64,000 nt of DNA, taken from Streptomyces sp. WAC 01529 (lineage in GTDB: Bacteria; Actinomycetota; Actinomycetes; Streptomycetales; Streptomycetaceae). The stretch is taken from assembly GCF_003945545.1 (NCBI RefSeq), contig NZ_CP029617.1, forward strand, positions 3,049,001 to 3,113,000, read 5' to 3'. The first letter of the stretch is position 1, and every line of letters starts with the position of its first letter. Below the pieces are notes generated by a model that was not told the origin of the DNA, ran no database searches, and saw only the letters and a program-made list of their open reading frames with translations. The translations under genes were made by a program, and so were the position numbers. Positions 1 to 8,822 of the stretch are shown here, piece after piece.

Positions 1-404
1 CGCACCTCTTCCTCGGTGACCTCGCCCTCGACGATCCGGAACGAGCGGAACTGGAAGGGGCCCGCGCCGTCGGTGTCCGCGGTGGAGACCAGGAGGTAGT
101 GGGCGCCGGGCTCGTTGGCGTAGCTGATGTCGGTGCGCGAGGGGTAGGCCTCGGTCGCGGTGTGCGAGTGGTAGATGACCACCGGCTCCTCGTCGCGGTC
201 GTCCATCTCGCGGTAGAGCTTGAGGAGGTCACCCGAGTCGAACTCGTAGAACGTGGGCGAGCGCGCGGCGTTCAGCATCGGGATGAACCGCTCGGGGCGG
301 CCGGTGCCCGCCGGGCCCGCGATCACGCCGCACGCCTCGTCGGGGTGGTCCTGGCGCGCGTGCGCGACGATCTGGTCGTGGAGGGCCTGGGTGATGGTCA
401 GCAT
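1..404 (-). CDS. mec: M67/JAMM metallopeptidase, Mec-like (3' end outside window)
   Basis: Zinc-dependent JAMM (Mov34/MPN) peptidase. The visible 134 residues begin MLTITQALHDQIVAHAR and contain the JAMM signature HSHTATEAYPSRTD, with the two His and the Asp as zinc ligands, plus an upstream Glu in DEACGVIAG. In Mycobacterium the homologue Mec releases cysteine from the sulfur carrier CysO and sits beside cysO and cysM. ClpS and pncB lie close to mec in that genome too, as they do here, so the same role in CysM-dependent cysteine synthesis is inferred. The reading frame runs off the left edge, so the C-terminus and any following cysO/cysM cannot be seen. Confidence 0.8.
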   Translation of the reverse strand, partial: MLTITQALHDQIVAHARQDHPDEACGVIAGPAGTGRPERFIPMLNAARSPTFYEFDSGDLLKLYREMDDRDEEPVVIYHSHTATEAYPSRTDISYANEPGAHYLLVSTADTDGAGPFQFRSFRIVEGEVTEEEV

Positions 405-493
405 GGCAGTCAGGATAAGCAGAGGGCCCGCACCGTACCGAAGTGTGGTACGGGCGGGCCCGAATGCTGGACAGGTGCCCCGAGGGGCGGGTG

Positions 494-1996
494 TCAGTCC
501 TTGGCGACCGGCTCGGTCTCGGAGGCGGCGGCACCGACCTTGCGCTTGTTGAACGCGGCGGCCTGCGGGTTGCGCTTCTTGAGGATCAGGTAGGCACCCG
601 CGAGGATCGCGATCCACACCGGAGCGGCGTACAGCGAGATCCGGTTGTCCTCGTCGATGCCCATCAGCACGATCACCATGCCGATGAACAGCAGCGCGAA
701 CCAGCTCGTGTACGGAGCACCCGGCGCCCGGAAGGTGGACTGCGGCAGCTCGCCCCGGTCGGCCTTGCGGCGGTAGCGGATCTGGCAGGCCAGGATCATG
801 ATCCAGGCCCACATGCCGGAGATGGTCGCGAAGGAGACGACGTAGGTGAACGCCTTGCCGGGCCACTGGTAGTTGATCCAGACGCCGACCAGCATGCACG
901 CGGCGGAGAACGTGGTGCCGAGCAGCGGCAGGCCGTTCTTCGTGAGCTTGGTGAAGAGCTTCGGGCCCTGGCCGTTGAGGGCCAGGTCGCGCAGCATGCG
1001 GCCGGTGGAGTACATGCCGGAGTTGCAGGAGGAGAGCGCGGCGGTGAGGACCACGAAGTTCACGATCGCGGCGCCGACGCCGAGGCCCATCTCCTCGAAG
1101 GCCGCGACGAACGGCGAGACTCCGGGCTTGAAGTGCGTCCACGGCACGACCGACAGGATCATGATCAGCGCGCCGACGTAGAAGACGGCGATGCGCCACG
1201 GCACGGTGTTGATGGCCTTGGGCAGGACCGTCTTCGGGTCCTTGGACTCGCCCGCGGTGACGCCGACCAGCTCGACGGCGAGGAAGGCGAACATCACGAT
1301 CTGGAGCGTCATCAGCGTGGAGCCGATGCCGTTGGGGAAGAAGCCGCCCTGGTTCCACAGGTGGGCCACGGTCGCGGTGTCACCGGCGTCGGAGAAGCCG
1401 ATGGTGAGGATGCCGACGCAGATCAGGATCATGCCGATGATGGCGGTGACCTTGACCATCGAGAACCAGAACTCCAGCTCACCGAAGAGCTTCACGGAGA
1501 TGAGGTTCGCGCCGTACAGGATGACCGTGAAGACCAGCGCGTACGCCCATTGTGGGAATGAGTTGTGTGTCCAGTACTGCATGTACTGGGCGGCGGCTGT
1601 CACTTCCGTGATGCCGGTGACGACCCAGAAGAGCCAGTACGTCCAGCCGGTCACGAACCCGAAGAACGGGCCCATGAATTCGCGCGCGTACTCCGAGAAG
1701 GAGCCCGACACGGCGCGGTACATGAGGAGCTCGCCGAGCGCCCGCATGATGAAGAAGATGACGAGGCCCGCGATGGCGTACGCCAGGATGAGGCTGGGGC
1801 CGGCCTTGTGAATGGCCTTGCCCGCGCCGAGGAACAGGCCGGTGCCGATGGCACCGCCGATCGCGATCATCTGGATCTGCCGGGCCCCCAGACCGCGCTG
1901 GTAGCCCTCGCCCTCGCCGGACGGGCCGCCCGCGGCCTGCACGGCACCATTGCCGTCGTGCCCGTCGTGCTGCTCTTCGACCTGCACTGAGGTCAT
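494..1996 (-). CDS. APC-family amino acid permease
   Basis: Inner-membrane amino-acid/proton symporter of the APC superfamily (AAT/GabP-like), 500 residues, with about 12 hydrophobic segments. The family hallmark RQIQMIAIGGAIGTGLFLG is in TM1, followed by GPSLILAYAIAG and ALGELLMYRAVSGSFSEYAREF. The exact substrate cannot be told from sequence. A longer ATG start exists at 2014, but the Shine-Dalgarno sequence GGAGAAAGG lies between the two ATGs and is correctly spaced for MTSVQVEEQ at 1996, which I chose. The first 35 residues are hydrophilic. It lies between clpS-DUF2017 and the mec-like gene, apparently with its own 370-bp upstream region. Confidence 0.9.
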   Translation of the reverse strand: MTSVQVEEQHDGHDGNGAVQAAGGPSGEGEGYQRGLGARQIQMIAIGGAIGTGLFLGAGKAIHKAGPSLILAYAIAGLVIFFIMRALGELLMYRAVSGSFSEYAREFMGPFFGFVTGWTYWLFWVVTGITEVTAAAQYMQYWTHNSFPQWAYALVFTVILYGANLISVKLFGELEFWFSMVKVTAIIGMILICVGILTIGFSDAGDTATVAHLWNQGGFFPNGIGSTLMTLQIVMFAFLAVELVGVTAGESKDPKTVLPKAINTVPWRIAVFYVGALIMILSVVPWTHFKPGVSPFVAAFEEMGLGVGAAIVNFVVLTAALSSCNSGMYSTGRMLRDLALNGQGPKLFTKLTKNGLPLLGTTFSAACMLVGVWINYQWPGKAFTYVVSFATISGMWAWIMILACQIRYRRKADRGELPQSTFRAPGAPYTSWFALLFIGMVIVLMGIDEDNRISLYAAPVWIAILAGAYLILKKRNPQAAAFNKRKVGAAASETEPVAKD

Positions 1997-2114
1997 GGTG
2001 ACGCCTTTCTCCATGCTGATCCGCGCCCGCGTTTCGCGTTGATGGCTGCGGATCAGGTCCTGATCCCCCCGGATACCTATGGAGTGCTACCGGCGGTCTG
2101 CCGGCCCGAGCGCT

Positions 2115-2141
2115 CTCGGTGACATGGGTGGCGTCACCGAG
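2115..2141. promoter_or_regulatory. Perfect 9-bp inverted repeat upstream of permease
   Basis: CTCGGTGAC, 9-nt spacer, GTCACCGAG. It lies in the roughly 370-bp gap (1997-2368) between the permease start and the end of the DUF2017 gene, both on the minus strand. It could be an operator for the permease or a terminator for clpS-DUF2017. No T-run follows on either strand, which favours an operator. Nothing else recognisable was seen in this gap. Confidence 0.5.
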
Positions 2142-2368
2142 CGGTCGTGAAGATTTATCACGGTCGCAACAGTGAGAGAATCAGCCATCTGTGACGCAGC
2201 CCACAGGGAGAAGCGGACAAAGGTCTCTTCCCGCAGCAAACGTGGGCAATGAAGTGACGGGATCGTTATCCGGATTTGAGCATCCGCTGAGCGAACGGAC
2301 CGCCACGTGAACGGAAGGTGTCCAGTACAGCAAATCTCGCTGTCATATGCACCGGTTTCCGGCCCCGC

Positions 2369-2974
2369 TCAGTCCAGCAAGGTCCCGACCAGCGTCTCTT
2401 GCAGACCGCCCAGCCAGAGGTAGGCCATCACCATCGGCTTGCGGGGGTCGGAGTCGGGGAGCCGGTAGAGCAGATCGGCGTCGTCCTCGTCGGTGACCTC
2501 GAGGCGGGTGCCGATCGCGAGGCGGAGGTCATTGAGCGCCCCGAGCCAGTGCCGGGACTCCTCGACCGACAGTTTCAGGACAGCTCCGCCCTCGCCCGAT
2601 GACGCCATCGAGTCGAGGGACCGGATCACGACCAGCGCGTCGTCCCGCTTCTTGGCCCGCAGGTCGTTCTCCGTGAAACGGCGGAACTCGGCCGAATACG
2701 CCCGCAGTTCGTCGTCCTGCGCGATGTCCCCGGTCTCACTGCCGGGACCGCCGTACGCGTCCGGGAGCAGGCGCTGCATCACCGGGTCGGTGGGCGGCTC
2801 GCTGGGGCCCTCGGCGAAGAGTTCCGCGAGGGGGTCGTCGGAGGGCTCACCGCCGGGGCCGGGGCCGATCAGCTCCAGGAGCTGCACGGCGAGGGAGCGG
2901 ATGATCGAGATCTCGACCTCGTCGAGGGCGACGGCGGCGCCGCCCCCGGGGATCGGTTCGAATTGTCCTGGCAT
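2369..2974 (-). CDS. DUF2017 domain protein
   Basis: A conserved actinobacterial protein of unknown function, about 201 residues, normally found just downstream of clpS, as here. It is acidic and mostly helical, with no signal peptide or membrane segment. The region around DDALVVIRSLDSM and the C-terminal YRLPDSDPRKPMVMAYLWLGGLQETL are typical of the family. A longer frame (to 3016) overlaps the end of clpS. MPGQFEPIPGG at 2974 begins 11 nt after the clpS stop and is the likelier start. Co-transcription with clpS is inferred from the spacing; no biochemical role is claimed. Confidence 0.8.
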   Translation of the reverse strand: MPGQFEPIPGGGAAVALDEVEISIIRSLAVQLLELIGPGPGGEPSDDPLAELFAEGPSEPPTDPVMQRLLPDAYGGPGSETGDIAQDDELRAYSAEFRRFTENDLRAKKRDDALVVIRSLDSMASSGEGGAVLKLSVEESRHWLGALNDLRLAIGTRLEVTDEDDADLLYRLPDSDPRKPMVMAYLWLGGLQETLVGTLLD

Positions 2975-2985
2975 CAGATGCGTCG

Positions 2986-3300
2986 CTACTTCCGGTCCTG
3001 CTGAAGGGTGGCCCACAGCCCGTACCCGTGCATGGCCTGCACGTCGCGCTCCATCTCCTCGCGGGAGCCGGTGGAGACGACCGCGCGGCCCTTCTGGTGC
3101 ACGTCCATCATCAGCTTGGTGGCCTTCTCCTTCGAGTACCCGAAGTACGACTGGAACACGTACGTCACGTAGCTCATGAGGTTGACCGGGTCGTTGTGCA
3201 CGAGCGTGATCCAGGGGACGTCCGGCTCGGGGACGACGAGCGCCTCTTCGTCCGAATCCGGGCGGGTGATCTCTGCGGGAGCCGTACTCACGTGCCCCAT
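2986..3300 (-). CDS. clpS: ATP-dependent Clp protease adaptor ClpS
   Basis: ClpS binds the N-domain of ClpA/ClpC and delivers N-degron substrates to ClpP. The 104-residue protein has the diagnostic core [21 protein letters not shown], where Asn-Asp lines the N-degron pocket, and the following KAT..M..VH.KGRAVV helix. An upstream ATG at 3339 would add 13 residues that look non-coding. The start at 3300 (MGHVSTAP) has GGGGGTGG just upstream. The gene is divergent from pncB across an 80-bp gap and followed by the DUF2017 gene, an arrangement also seen in mycobacteria. Confidence 0.93.
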   Translation of the reverse strand: MGHVSTAPAEITRPDSDEEALVVPEPDVPWITLVHNDPVNLMSYVTYVFQSYFGYSKEKATKLMMDVHQKGRAVVSTGSREEMERDVQAMHGYGLWATLQQDRK

Positions 3301-3343
3301 GCTGCCACCCCCAAGGGGTCCCCGCACAAACGGGCCCACGAAA

Positions 3344-3358
3344 TCGTCAGAGTGACGA
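3344..3358. promoter_or_regulatory. 15-bp palindrome between divergent clpS and pncB
   Basis: TCGTCA-GAG-TGACGA, a perfect 6+3+6 inverted repeat in the 80-bp divergent promoter region. It lies 22 nt before the pncB ATG and 44 nt from the clpS start. It is suitably placed as an operator for one or both genes; the binding protein is unknown. Confidence 0.45.
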
Positions 3359-3380
3359 GATGCGGGGTAGCATCCTTCGT

Positions 3381-4709
3381 ATGAACACAGCGGACCTTGG
3401 CCTGCCGGTGGATGTTCCGTCGACGGCGCTCTTCACGGACCAGTACGAGCTGACGATGCTCCAGGCCGCGCTGAAGGCCGGCACCGGAGGACGCAGGTCC
3501 GTCTTCGAGGTCTTCACCCGCAGACTGCCCGAGGGGCGGCGCTACGGCGTCGTGGCGGGCACCGGCCGCGTTCTGGACGCGGTGGAGAACTTCCGCTTCG
3601 ACGCGGGCGTCCTCGGCTTCCTGCGCGAGCGGAACATCGTCGACGAGGCCACCCTCCAGTGGCTCTCCGGCTACCGCTTCAGCGGCGACATCTGGGGCTA
3701 CCCCGAGGGCGAGGTCTACTTCCCCGGCTCGCCCATCCTGCGGGTCGAGGGGTCCTTCGCGGAGTGCGTGCTCCTGGAGACCGTGATCCTCTCCATCCTC
3801 AACCACGACTCGGCCATCGCGGCCGCCGCCTCCCGGATGTCCTCGGCCGCCGGTGACCGCCCGCTGATCGAGATGGGCGCCCGCCGCACCCACGAGCTGG
3901 CCGCCGTCGCCGCCTCCCGCGCCGCGTACGTGGGCGGCTTCGCGACCACCTCGGACCTGGCCGCCGGCTTCCGCTACGGCATCCCGACCGTCGGCACCAG
4001 CGCCCACGCCTTCACCCTGCTGCACGACAGCGAACGCGACGCCTTCCGCGCCCAGGTCGACTCGCTCGGCCGCGGCACGACCCTGCTCGTGGACACCTAT
4101 GACGTGACCGAGGCCGTCCGCATGGCCGTCGAGATCGCCGGGCCCGAGTTGGGCGCCGTGCGCATCGACTCCGGCGACCTGCTCCTCGTCGCCCACCGGG
4201 TGCGCCAGCAGCTGGACGAGCTGGGCGCGACGGAGACGAAGATCGTGGTCACGTCCGACCTCGACGAGTACGCCATCGCCTCGCTGCGGGCGGCGCCCGT
4301 GGACGCGTACGGCGTGGGCACGCAGCTCGTCACCGGCTCCGGGCACCCCACCTGCTCCATGGTCTACAAGCTGGTGGCCCGCGCCCACTCGGCGGACCCC
4401 AAGGCACCCCTGGAGCCGGTGGCGAAGAAGTCGCTGGGCGCGAAGAGCTCGGTGGGCGGACGCAAGTGGGCCGCCCGGCGCACGGACGAGTACGGCGTCG
4501 CCGAGGCCGAGGTCGTCGGCACCGGGGCCGTCCCCGCCGACCTCGTCGACCGGCAGCTCCTCGTCGAGCTGGTCAAGGGCGGCCAGGTCGTCGCCCGGGA
4601 GCCGCTCGACGCGGTCCGCGACCGGCACGCCGCCGCGCGCGCCGGACTGCCCCTCTCGGCGACGCAGCTGTCGCGGGGCGAGGCGGTCATCCCCACGGAA
4701 TATCTCTGA
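3381..4709 (+). CDS. pncB: Nicotinate phosphoribosyltransferase
   Basis: Converts nicotinate and PRPP to nicotinate mononucleotide (Preiss-Handler NAD salvage) in the cytosol. The 442-residue protein has the N-terminal [14 protein letters not shown] motif, the [22 protein letters not shown] segment, the active-site region [24 protein letters not shown], and the PRPP/phosphate-binding VRIDSGDLL. Start MNTADLGLP at 3381 is preferred over an upstream in-frame ATG at 3360 because family members begin near [13 protein letters not shown]. The next gene, pncA, makes its substrate, so the two form a nicotinamide-to-NaMN unit. The stop codon lies in the first unit of a short tandem repeat. Confidence 0.95.
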   Translation: MNTADLGLPVDVPSTALFTDQYELTMLQAALKAGTGGRRSVFEVFTRRLPEGRRYGVVAGTGRVLDAVENFRFDAGVLGFLRERNIVDEATLQWLSGYRFSGDIWGYPEGEVYFPGSPILRVEGSFAECVLLETVILSILNHDSAIAAAASRMSSAAGDRPLIEMGARRTHELAAVAASRAAYVGGFATTSDLAAGFRYGIPTVGTSAHAFTLLHDSERDAFRAQVDSLGRGTTLLVDTYDVTEAVRMAVEIAGPELGAVRIDSGDLLLVAHRVRQQLDELGATETKIVVTSDLDEYAIASLRAAPVDAYGVGTQLVTGSGHPTCSMVYKLVARAHSADPKAPLEPVAKKSLGAKSSVGGRKWAARRTDEYGVAEAEVVGTGAVPADLVDRQLLVELVKGGQVVAREPLDAVRDRHAAARAGLPLSATQLSRGEAVIPTEYL

Positions 4710-4758
4710 CGGGCCGGATACCTCCGACGGGCCCGGATAACTCCGACGGGCCCGGGAA
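4704..4758. repeat. Three-unit tandem repeat between pncB and pncA
   Basis: Three imperfect units of CTCYGACGGGCCCGGATA start at 4704, 4722 and 4741 (period 18-19 bp). The first unit supplies the pncB stop codon. Each unit contains the self-complementary GGGCCC or GGGCC, so stacked hairpins could affect pncB-pncA readthrough. Confidence 0.7.
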
Positions 4759-4827
4759 GGTGCCCCCTCCCGCAACACGTGTGAAGTCTCTAGGCTCGTA
4801 GTCACCCCCGGCAGAAGGACACCGCCC

Positions 4828-5412
4828 ATGCGCCGCGCACTGATCGTCGTAGACGTGCAGAACGACTTCTGCGAAGGCGGCAGCCTCGCGGTCGCCGGCG
4901 GCGCGGACGTGGCCGCCGCCATCACGGAGCTGATCGGCCAGACCCCGGCCTGCTACCGCCACGTGGTCGCCACCCGGGATCACCACATCGACCCCGGCAC
5001 CCACTTCTCGGAGAACCCCGACTACGTGGACTCCTGGCCGCCGCACTGCGTGGCGGGCACGGAGGGTGTCGGCTTCCACCCGAACTTCGCCCCGGCCGTC
5101 GCCTCCGGCGCGATCGACGCGGTCTTCGACAAGGGGGCCCACTCGGCCGCGTACAGCGGCTTCGAGGGCGTCGACGAGAACGGCCTCTCCATGGCGGAGT
5201 GGCTGCGGGAGCGCGGGATCACGGAGGTCGACGTGGTGGGCCTCGCCACGGACCACTGCGTGCGGGCCACGGCGGTGGACGCGGTTCGGGAGGGGTTCGG
5301 GACGACTGTTCTGCTGGAGCTTACGGCGGGGGTCGCCTCGGCGACCACCGAGCGGGCGATGGCGGAGATGCGCGCGGCTGGCGTCGAGCTGACCGGTAAG
5401 CCTGTCGTCTGA
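4828..5412 (+). CDS. pncA: Nicotinamidase
   Basis: Isochorismatase-fold amidase hydrolysing nicotinamide to nicotinate and ammonia, 194 residues. The catalytic triad is visible: D9 in VVDVQNDF, K102 in FDKGAHS and C144 in TDHCVRAT. The metal ligands are D51 and H53 in RDHHIDPGTHF and H73 in WPPHCVAGT. The protein is cytosolic with no signal peptide. Together with pncB upstream it completes nicotinamide salvage. The start is supported by AGAAGGA about 10 nt upstream. No anomalies were seen. Confidence 0.95.
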   Translation: MRRALIVVDVQNDFCEGGSLAVAGGADVAAAITELIGQTPACYRHVVATRDHHIDPGTHFSENPDYVDSWPPHCVAGTEGVGFHPNFAPAVASGAIDAVFDKGAHSAAYSGFEGVDENGLSMAEWLRERGITEVDVVGLATDHCVRATAVDAVREGFGTTVLLELTAGVASATTERAMAEMRAAGVELTGKPVV

Positions 5413-5428
5413 AAGCACGGCGCCGCCA

Positions 5429-5503
5429 CGGGGCTCCGCCCCGGACCCCGCTCCTCAAACGCCGGAGGGGCTGATTTTTGCTCCTCAGACGCCGGAGGGG
5501 CTG
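5429..5503. repeat. Streptomyces intergenic repeat, hairpin plus two direct copies
   Basis: A GC hairpin CGGGGC-TCC-GCCCCG (5429-5443) is followed by two near-identical copies of CTCCTCARACGCCGGAGGGGCTG (5451-5473 and 5481-5503), separated by a T-run (TTTTT). It resembles the repeated intergenic elements common in Streptomyces and probably terminates pncA. The second copy supplies the last codons and stop of the minus-strand gene that ends at 5485. Confidence 0.75.
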
Positions 5504-5814
5504 GGCCTTGCGCTCTGTCTCTTCAGGGCTCTGACCGGATGCCACAGCTCCTGCACGGCGTTGGGCGCCGCCCGCCATATCAATCCGTCCGGATGGTGCA
5601 GGACCGCCGTGACCTCGTCCGGCGTGGGCGGTTCCGCGTTGCCCCGCAGATAGACCGCCCGCAGCCCCAGGTTCCGCAGTCGCGTCAGCGCCCTCGCGCG
5701 GTTCACGGCGTGCACGATCATCCTTACCGCGCCGTCGCCCGGCGACGGGCTCGGCACGGTCAGTGCCACCACCACGCTGCCGTTCGGCAGCTTGCAGAAA
5801 CCTCCTGCGGACAT
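5485..5814 (-). CDS. Small conserved hypothetical protein
   Basis: 109 residues, not assigned to a family. It begins MSAGGFCKLPNGSVVVAL and has a compact alpha/beta-like pattern (MIVHAVNRARALTRLRNLGLRAVYLRGN) with no signal peptide or membrane helix. Codon use with G/C at third positions supports coding. The last residues, ARPSPSGV, are encoded by the intergenic repeat, so the natural C-terminus was probably replaced or extended when the element inserted. It lies between pncA and the M6 protease with no evident functional link. Confidence 0.65.
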   Translation of the reverse strand: MSAGGFCKLPNGSVVVALTVPSPSPGDGAVRMIVHAVNRARALTRLRNLGLRAVYLRGNAEPPTPDEVTAVLHHPDGLIWRAAPNAVQELWHPVRALKRQSARPSPSGV

Positions 5815-5864
5815 GCCGGATCACTCCCCCGTCAATAAGAAGTACTCACCACGCACCTAAACAC

Positions 5865-5900
5865 GATCGGCCGCCGCCCGCTAGGGGACGACGGCCGATC
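5865..5900. terminator. Hairpin downstream of M6 protease
   Basis: GATCGGCCG (5865-5873) pairs perfectly with CGGCCGATC (5892-5900). It starts 25 nt after the protease stop in the minus direction. There is no long T-run, as is usual in high-GC actinobacteria. Likely the protease terminator. Confidence 0.55.
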
Positions 5901-5925
5901 ATGGTTTGACCTGCGGAAACGCTGA

Positions 5926-8346
5926 CTACTTCGTGGAGGGGCCCACCTGGACCGTGATCGAGGAGCCGTCCTTCGGCTGCTTCAGGATCTTGATCTTGGT
6001 GTTGGTGTCAGTGACCTTCACGCTGCCGGTCGGGTTGGACGCGTACCAGTAGGTGCCCTTGCGGTCGTCGAAGACCGAGACGCCCTTCTGGGACTTGATC
6101 TTCGTCGCGACGTCCGCGTTGTGGAGCGTGAACTTGTCCGTCGCGTACTTGCTGAAGGGCGCGTCGAACGGCTGGATCTTGTTGCGCATGAGCGAGCCGT
6201 CCTTCCACTTCAGCGGCTTGGCGTGCGCGTCGACCGGGAGGATCAGACCCTCGCCGGGGTGCTGGCTGGTGTTGTTGTCCTTCTGGGAGGTGTCCCACTG
6301 CCAGACCATCAGGCCGGTCTGGTACGGGTAGTGCTCGACCCAGTCGGGGCGGGTGCGCGAGAAGCCGAAGTTGTACGGGCCGACCTTCAGGGTCTTGTCG
6401 TACGAGACGTACTGGCGGTTCTCGGCCAGGTAGTACTGGTCGTACTTCTTGGTGAAGGACTCGGCGATGCGGGAGAAGCCCTTCGACGTCCAGCCGTTGT
6501 CGTCGCCCTCGGCGCCGTCCTCGAAGACCTTGGCGCCGTCCGCGGTGATCGCGAGGGCGTCGGCCGCGAAGCCCTTGCCGCCCGCGCCGCCGTCCGTGGC
6601 GTAGCGGAAGCGGATGTCGATCTTCTTGCCGGCGTAGGCGTCGAGCGGGAAGACCAGCTTCTTGTACGCGCCCGAGACACCGGTCAACGCGGGCTTGTCA
6701 CCGGCGTCGCGGGTGATCGGCCTGCCGTCCGCGGTGCCGTCCACCGGCGTGTAGTTGGCGCCGCCGTCCGTGGAGACCTCGGTGTAGAGGTAGTCGTAGT
6801 TGGCCTCGATGTCCCACCAGCCCTGGAGCGACAGCTCGGCCTTGGTCTTGCCGGTGAGGTCGACGGAGCGCGTGAGGGTGTTCTTCAGGTCGTCGCCCTG
6901 GTTGCTCCACCACTGCTTGGAGCCCTCGGCGGGCTTCACGATCTTGGTGGTGACGGGCTTCTTCGGCAGGTCGACCAGGAGCGCCTGGCGGTGGCGGGTG
7001 TTGTACTCCGCGACGCCCAGCTTGTGCTCGGAGGTGGTGGCCGCCTTGGCCTTGGCGTAGTCGAGCCAGCCCAGCTGGAACTTGTCCCAGGCGGTCATGT
7101 CGCCCGGCAGGTCACCGATCGAGTCCTTGCCGGTGCCGAGCCAGGAACCGGCCGACATCAGCGACCAGAAGCCGACCGAGTTCTCGCCCTTGCCGGTGGT
7201 GTCGTAGAGGTCCGGCAGACCGAGGTCGTGGCCGTACTCGTGGGCGAAGACGCCGAGGCCGCCGTTCTCCGGCTGCATCGTGTAGTCGCCGACCCAGATG
7301 CCCGAGTCGCCGATCTGGGTGCCGCCGGCCTTGTTGTTGCCGGGGCCCGTGCGGCCCGCGTCGTTGCCGTACGCGTACCAGCGGTGCGCCCACAGGGCGT
7401 TCTCGCCCTCGGCGCCGCCGCCGGCCGACTCGTCCTCGCCCGCGTGGACGATCTGGAAGTGGTCGATGTAGCCGTCGGACTCGTTGAAGTCGCCGTCGTT
7501 GTCGAAGTCGTAGCGGTCCCAGAGGTCGTACTTGGCCAGGTCCGCCTTGATCTGCTCGTCCGTGCGGCCCTCGGCCTTCTGCGCCTTGGTCCAGGCGGTC
7601 ACGCCGTCCTTGACCGCGTCCCAGACGTTGGCGCAGTTGGTGTCGCCGCAGTAGTTCGAGCCGTAACGCGCCTCGTTGTAGTCGACCTTGACCCAGTCGG
7701 AGACCGCGCCGTCGACCGAGTAGCGGCCGGAGGAGGTCTTCTCGTAGTAGGTCTTCAGCGAGTGCTTGGTCTTGCCCTTGCTGTCCTTGCCCTTACCGAA
7801 GTAGAGGTCCTGGAAGTGCTTGCGGTTGTAGTCCTTCTGCCAGGCCGTGCTGTTGTCCTTCGCACGGTCCGGCTTGGCTATCTTGTTGTGCAGCGGGCCG
7901 GGCTTGCCTCCGTACTTCTTGACCGGCGGCTGCGGGCCCTCGGGGCCGTCCGGGTCGTACATGGTCGTGTCGTCGACCTTGTCCCCGAACTCCACGAGGA
8001 TCGTGAAGATCTTGTCGGTCTTCTCGCGGCCCAGCTCGACGTACTTCTTGTCGTCGAGCTTGACGACCTTCGACGCGCCCCGCTTCTGGACCTTGGCGTC
8101 ACCCTCGACGACCTGCTGCAGGGCCGCTTTGCGCTGCTGCGCCTGCTGCTTGCTGAACGGTCCTTCGAGGTCGTGGTCGACATGCGCCTTGGGCCGCGAC
8201 GGGTCCTGCCTGTCGATGGCCGGTGCCGCGGCCGGAGCCCCGTCGCCGGGGGCGGCAGTGGCCGTCGCCGCCGAGTACGTGGCGGCGGCAGCGGCCACCG
8301 CCACGGCCACGGCCGTGGCTCTGAACGTGCGTGTTCTGGCTGTCAC
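5926..8346 (-). CDS. Secreted M6 (immune inhibitor A-like) metalloprotease
   Basis: Zinc endopeptidase of 806 residues exported by a signal peptide (MTARTRTFRATAVAVAVAAA, Ala-rich, about residues 1-32). The zinc site HEYGH at residues 369-373, followed by DLGLPDLYD, fits the HExxHxxGxxD metzincin-like motif of the M6 family. An Asp/Asn-rich segment (FDNDGDFNESDGYIDHFQIVHAG) before it resembles calcium-binding loops. The C-terminal half has beta-sandwich/MAM-like regions typical of InhA-type proteins. In S. coelicolor secreted proteases in this neighbourhood are linked to development; a role in nutrient release or aerial growth is inferred. The 476-bp upstream region may carry its regulatory sites. 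Confidence 0.93.
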   Translation of the reverse strand: MTARTRTFRATAVAVAVAAAAATYSAATATAAPGDGAPAAAPAIDRQDPSRPKAHVDHDLEGPFSKQQAQQRKAALQQVVEGDAKVQKRGASKVVKLDDKKYVELGREKTDKIFTILVEFGDKVDDTTMYDPDGPEGPQPPVKKYGGKPGPLHNKIAKPDRAKDNSTAWQKDYNRKHFQDLYFGKGKDSKGKTKHSLKTYYEKTSSGRYSVDGAVSDWVKVDYNEARYGSNYCGDTNCANVWDAVKDGVTAWTKAQKAEGRTDEQIKADLAKYDLWDRYDFDNDGDFNESDGYIDHFQIVHAGEDESAGGGAEGENALWAHRWYAYGNDAGRTGPGNNKAGGTQIGDSGIWVGDYTMQPENGGLGVFAHEYGHDLGLPDLYDTTGKGENSVGFWSLMSAGSWLGTGKDSIGDLPGDMTAWDKFQLGWLDYAKAKAATTSEHKLGVAEYNTRHRQALLVDLPKKPVTTKIVKPAEGSKQWWSNQGDDLKNTLTRSVDLTGKTKAELSLQGWWDIEANYDYLYTEVSTDGGANYTPVDGTADGRPITRDAGDKPALTGVSGAYKKLVFPLDAYAGKKIDIRFRYATDGGAGGKGFAADALAITADGAKVFEDGAEGDDNGWTSKGFSRIAESFTKKYDQYYLAENRQYVSYDKTLKVGPYNFGFSRTRPDWVEHYPYQTGLMVWQWDTSQKDNNTSQHPGEGLILPVDAHAKPLKWKDGSLMRNKIQPFDAPFSKYATDKFTLHNADVATKIKSQKGVSVFDDRKGTYWYASNPTGSVKVTDTNTKIKILKQPKDGSSITVQVGPSTK

Positions 8347-8822
8347 TTGATGAATGTCCTCCCCACGCGCCCGCGCGAATGGCGGACCGAGATCCCGGTC
8401 GGAGGAGGTCCGCGCGCGATGTACGCGTCACAAGTGACGACATTCGACCGGAAGTGCGGGAGAAAAGACAGACCTTGACTTGGACATACCAAGTGCACTA
8501 TGCGACCCCGGGTTCCGTTATCCGGACGCGGGGCACACCTTCGGCGAGAAGTCCAACAGGCGCTCCGGACCGTCCACTTGGTGGACGTCATGAATCCGTG
8601 CGCCCCCTGTGCTGCGGCACCGTGGGTTAGGTCACGCTTACCGCCCGTTCCCGTCGGGCATGCAGCGTCATAGAGTCAATCGACGGTGCGCCACCGCGCT
8701 CGGCGACACATCCCAAGTCGCCGCCGTCGGGCCCCCTTTGATTCGTATACAGCCGCCCACACATCCGCATCCGCCCCCGGGCCAAGAGCGCGGGGGGATC
8801 ACTGCCGAGGACGGATCACGTC
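8347..8822. promoter_or_regulatory. 476-bp divergent intergenic region with two palindromes
   Basis: The region separates the M6 protease from the small membrane peptide gene. It holds ACTTGG-ACATA-CCAAGT (8478-8494) and CGTCCAC-TTG-GTGGACG (8571-8587). On the plus strand TTGACT (8475-8480), an 18-nt spacer and TATGCG (8499-8504) form a possible promoter overlapping the first palindrome. No gene was recognised here. Confidence 0.5.

Noticed and set aside
443..1561. 372-residue plus-strand ORF opposite the amino-acid permease
   Set aside because: Asp/Glu/His/Arg-rich antisense translation of membrane helices; no family features.
6121..8478. 785-residue plus-strand ORF opposite the M6 protease
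   Set aside because: It is the GC-rich antisense shadow of the protease: Val/Leu/Arg/Gly-biased, no domain, no ribosome site.
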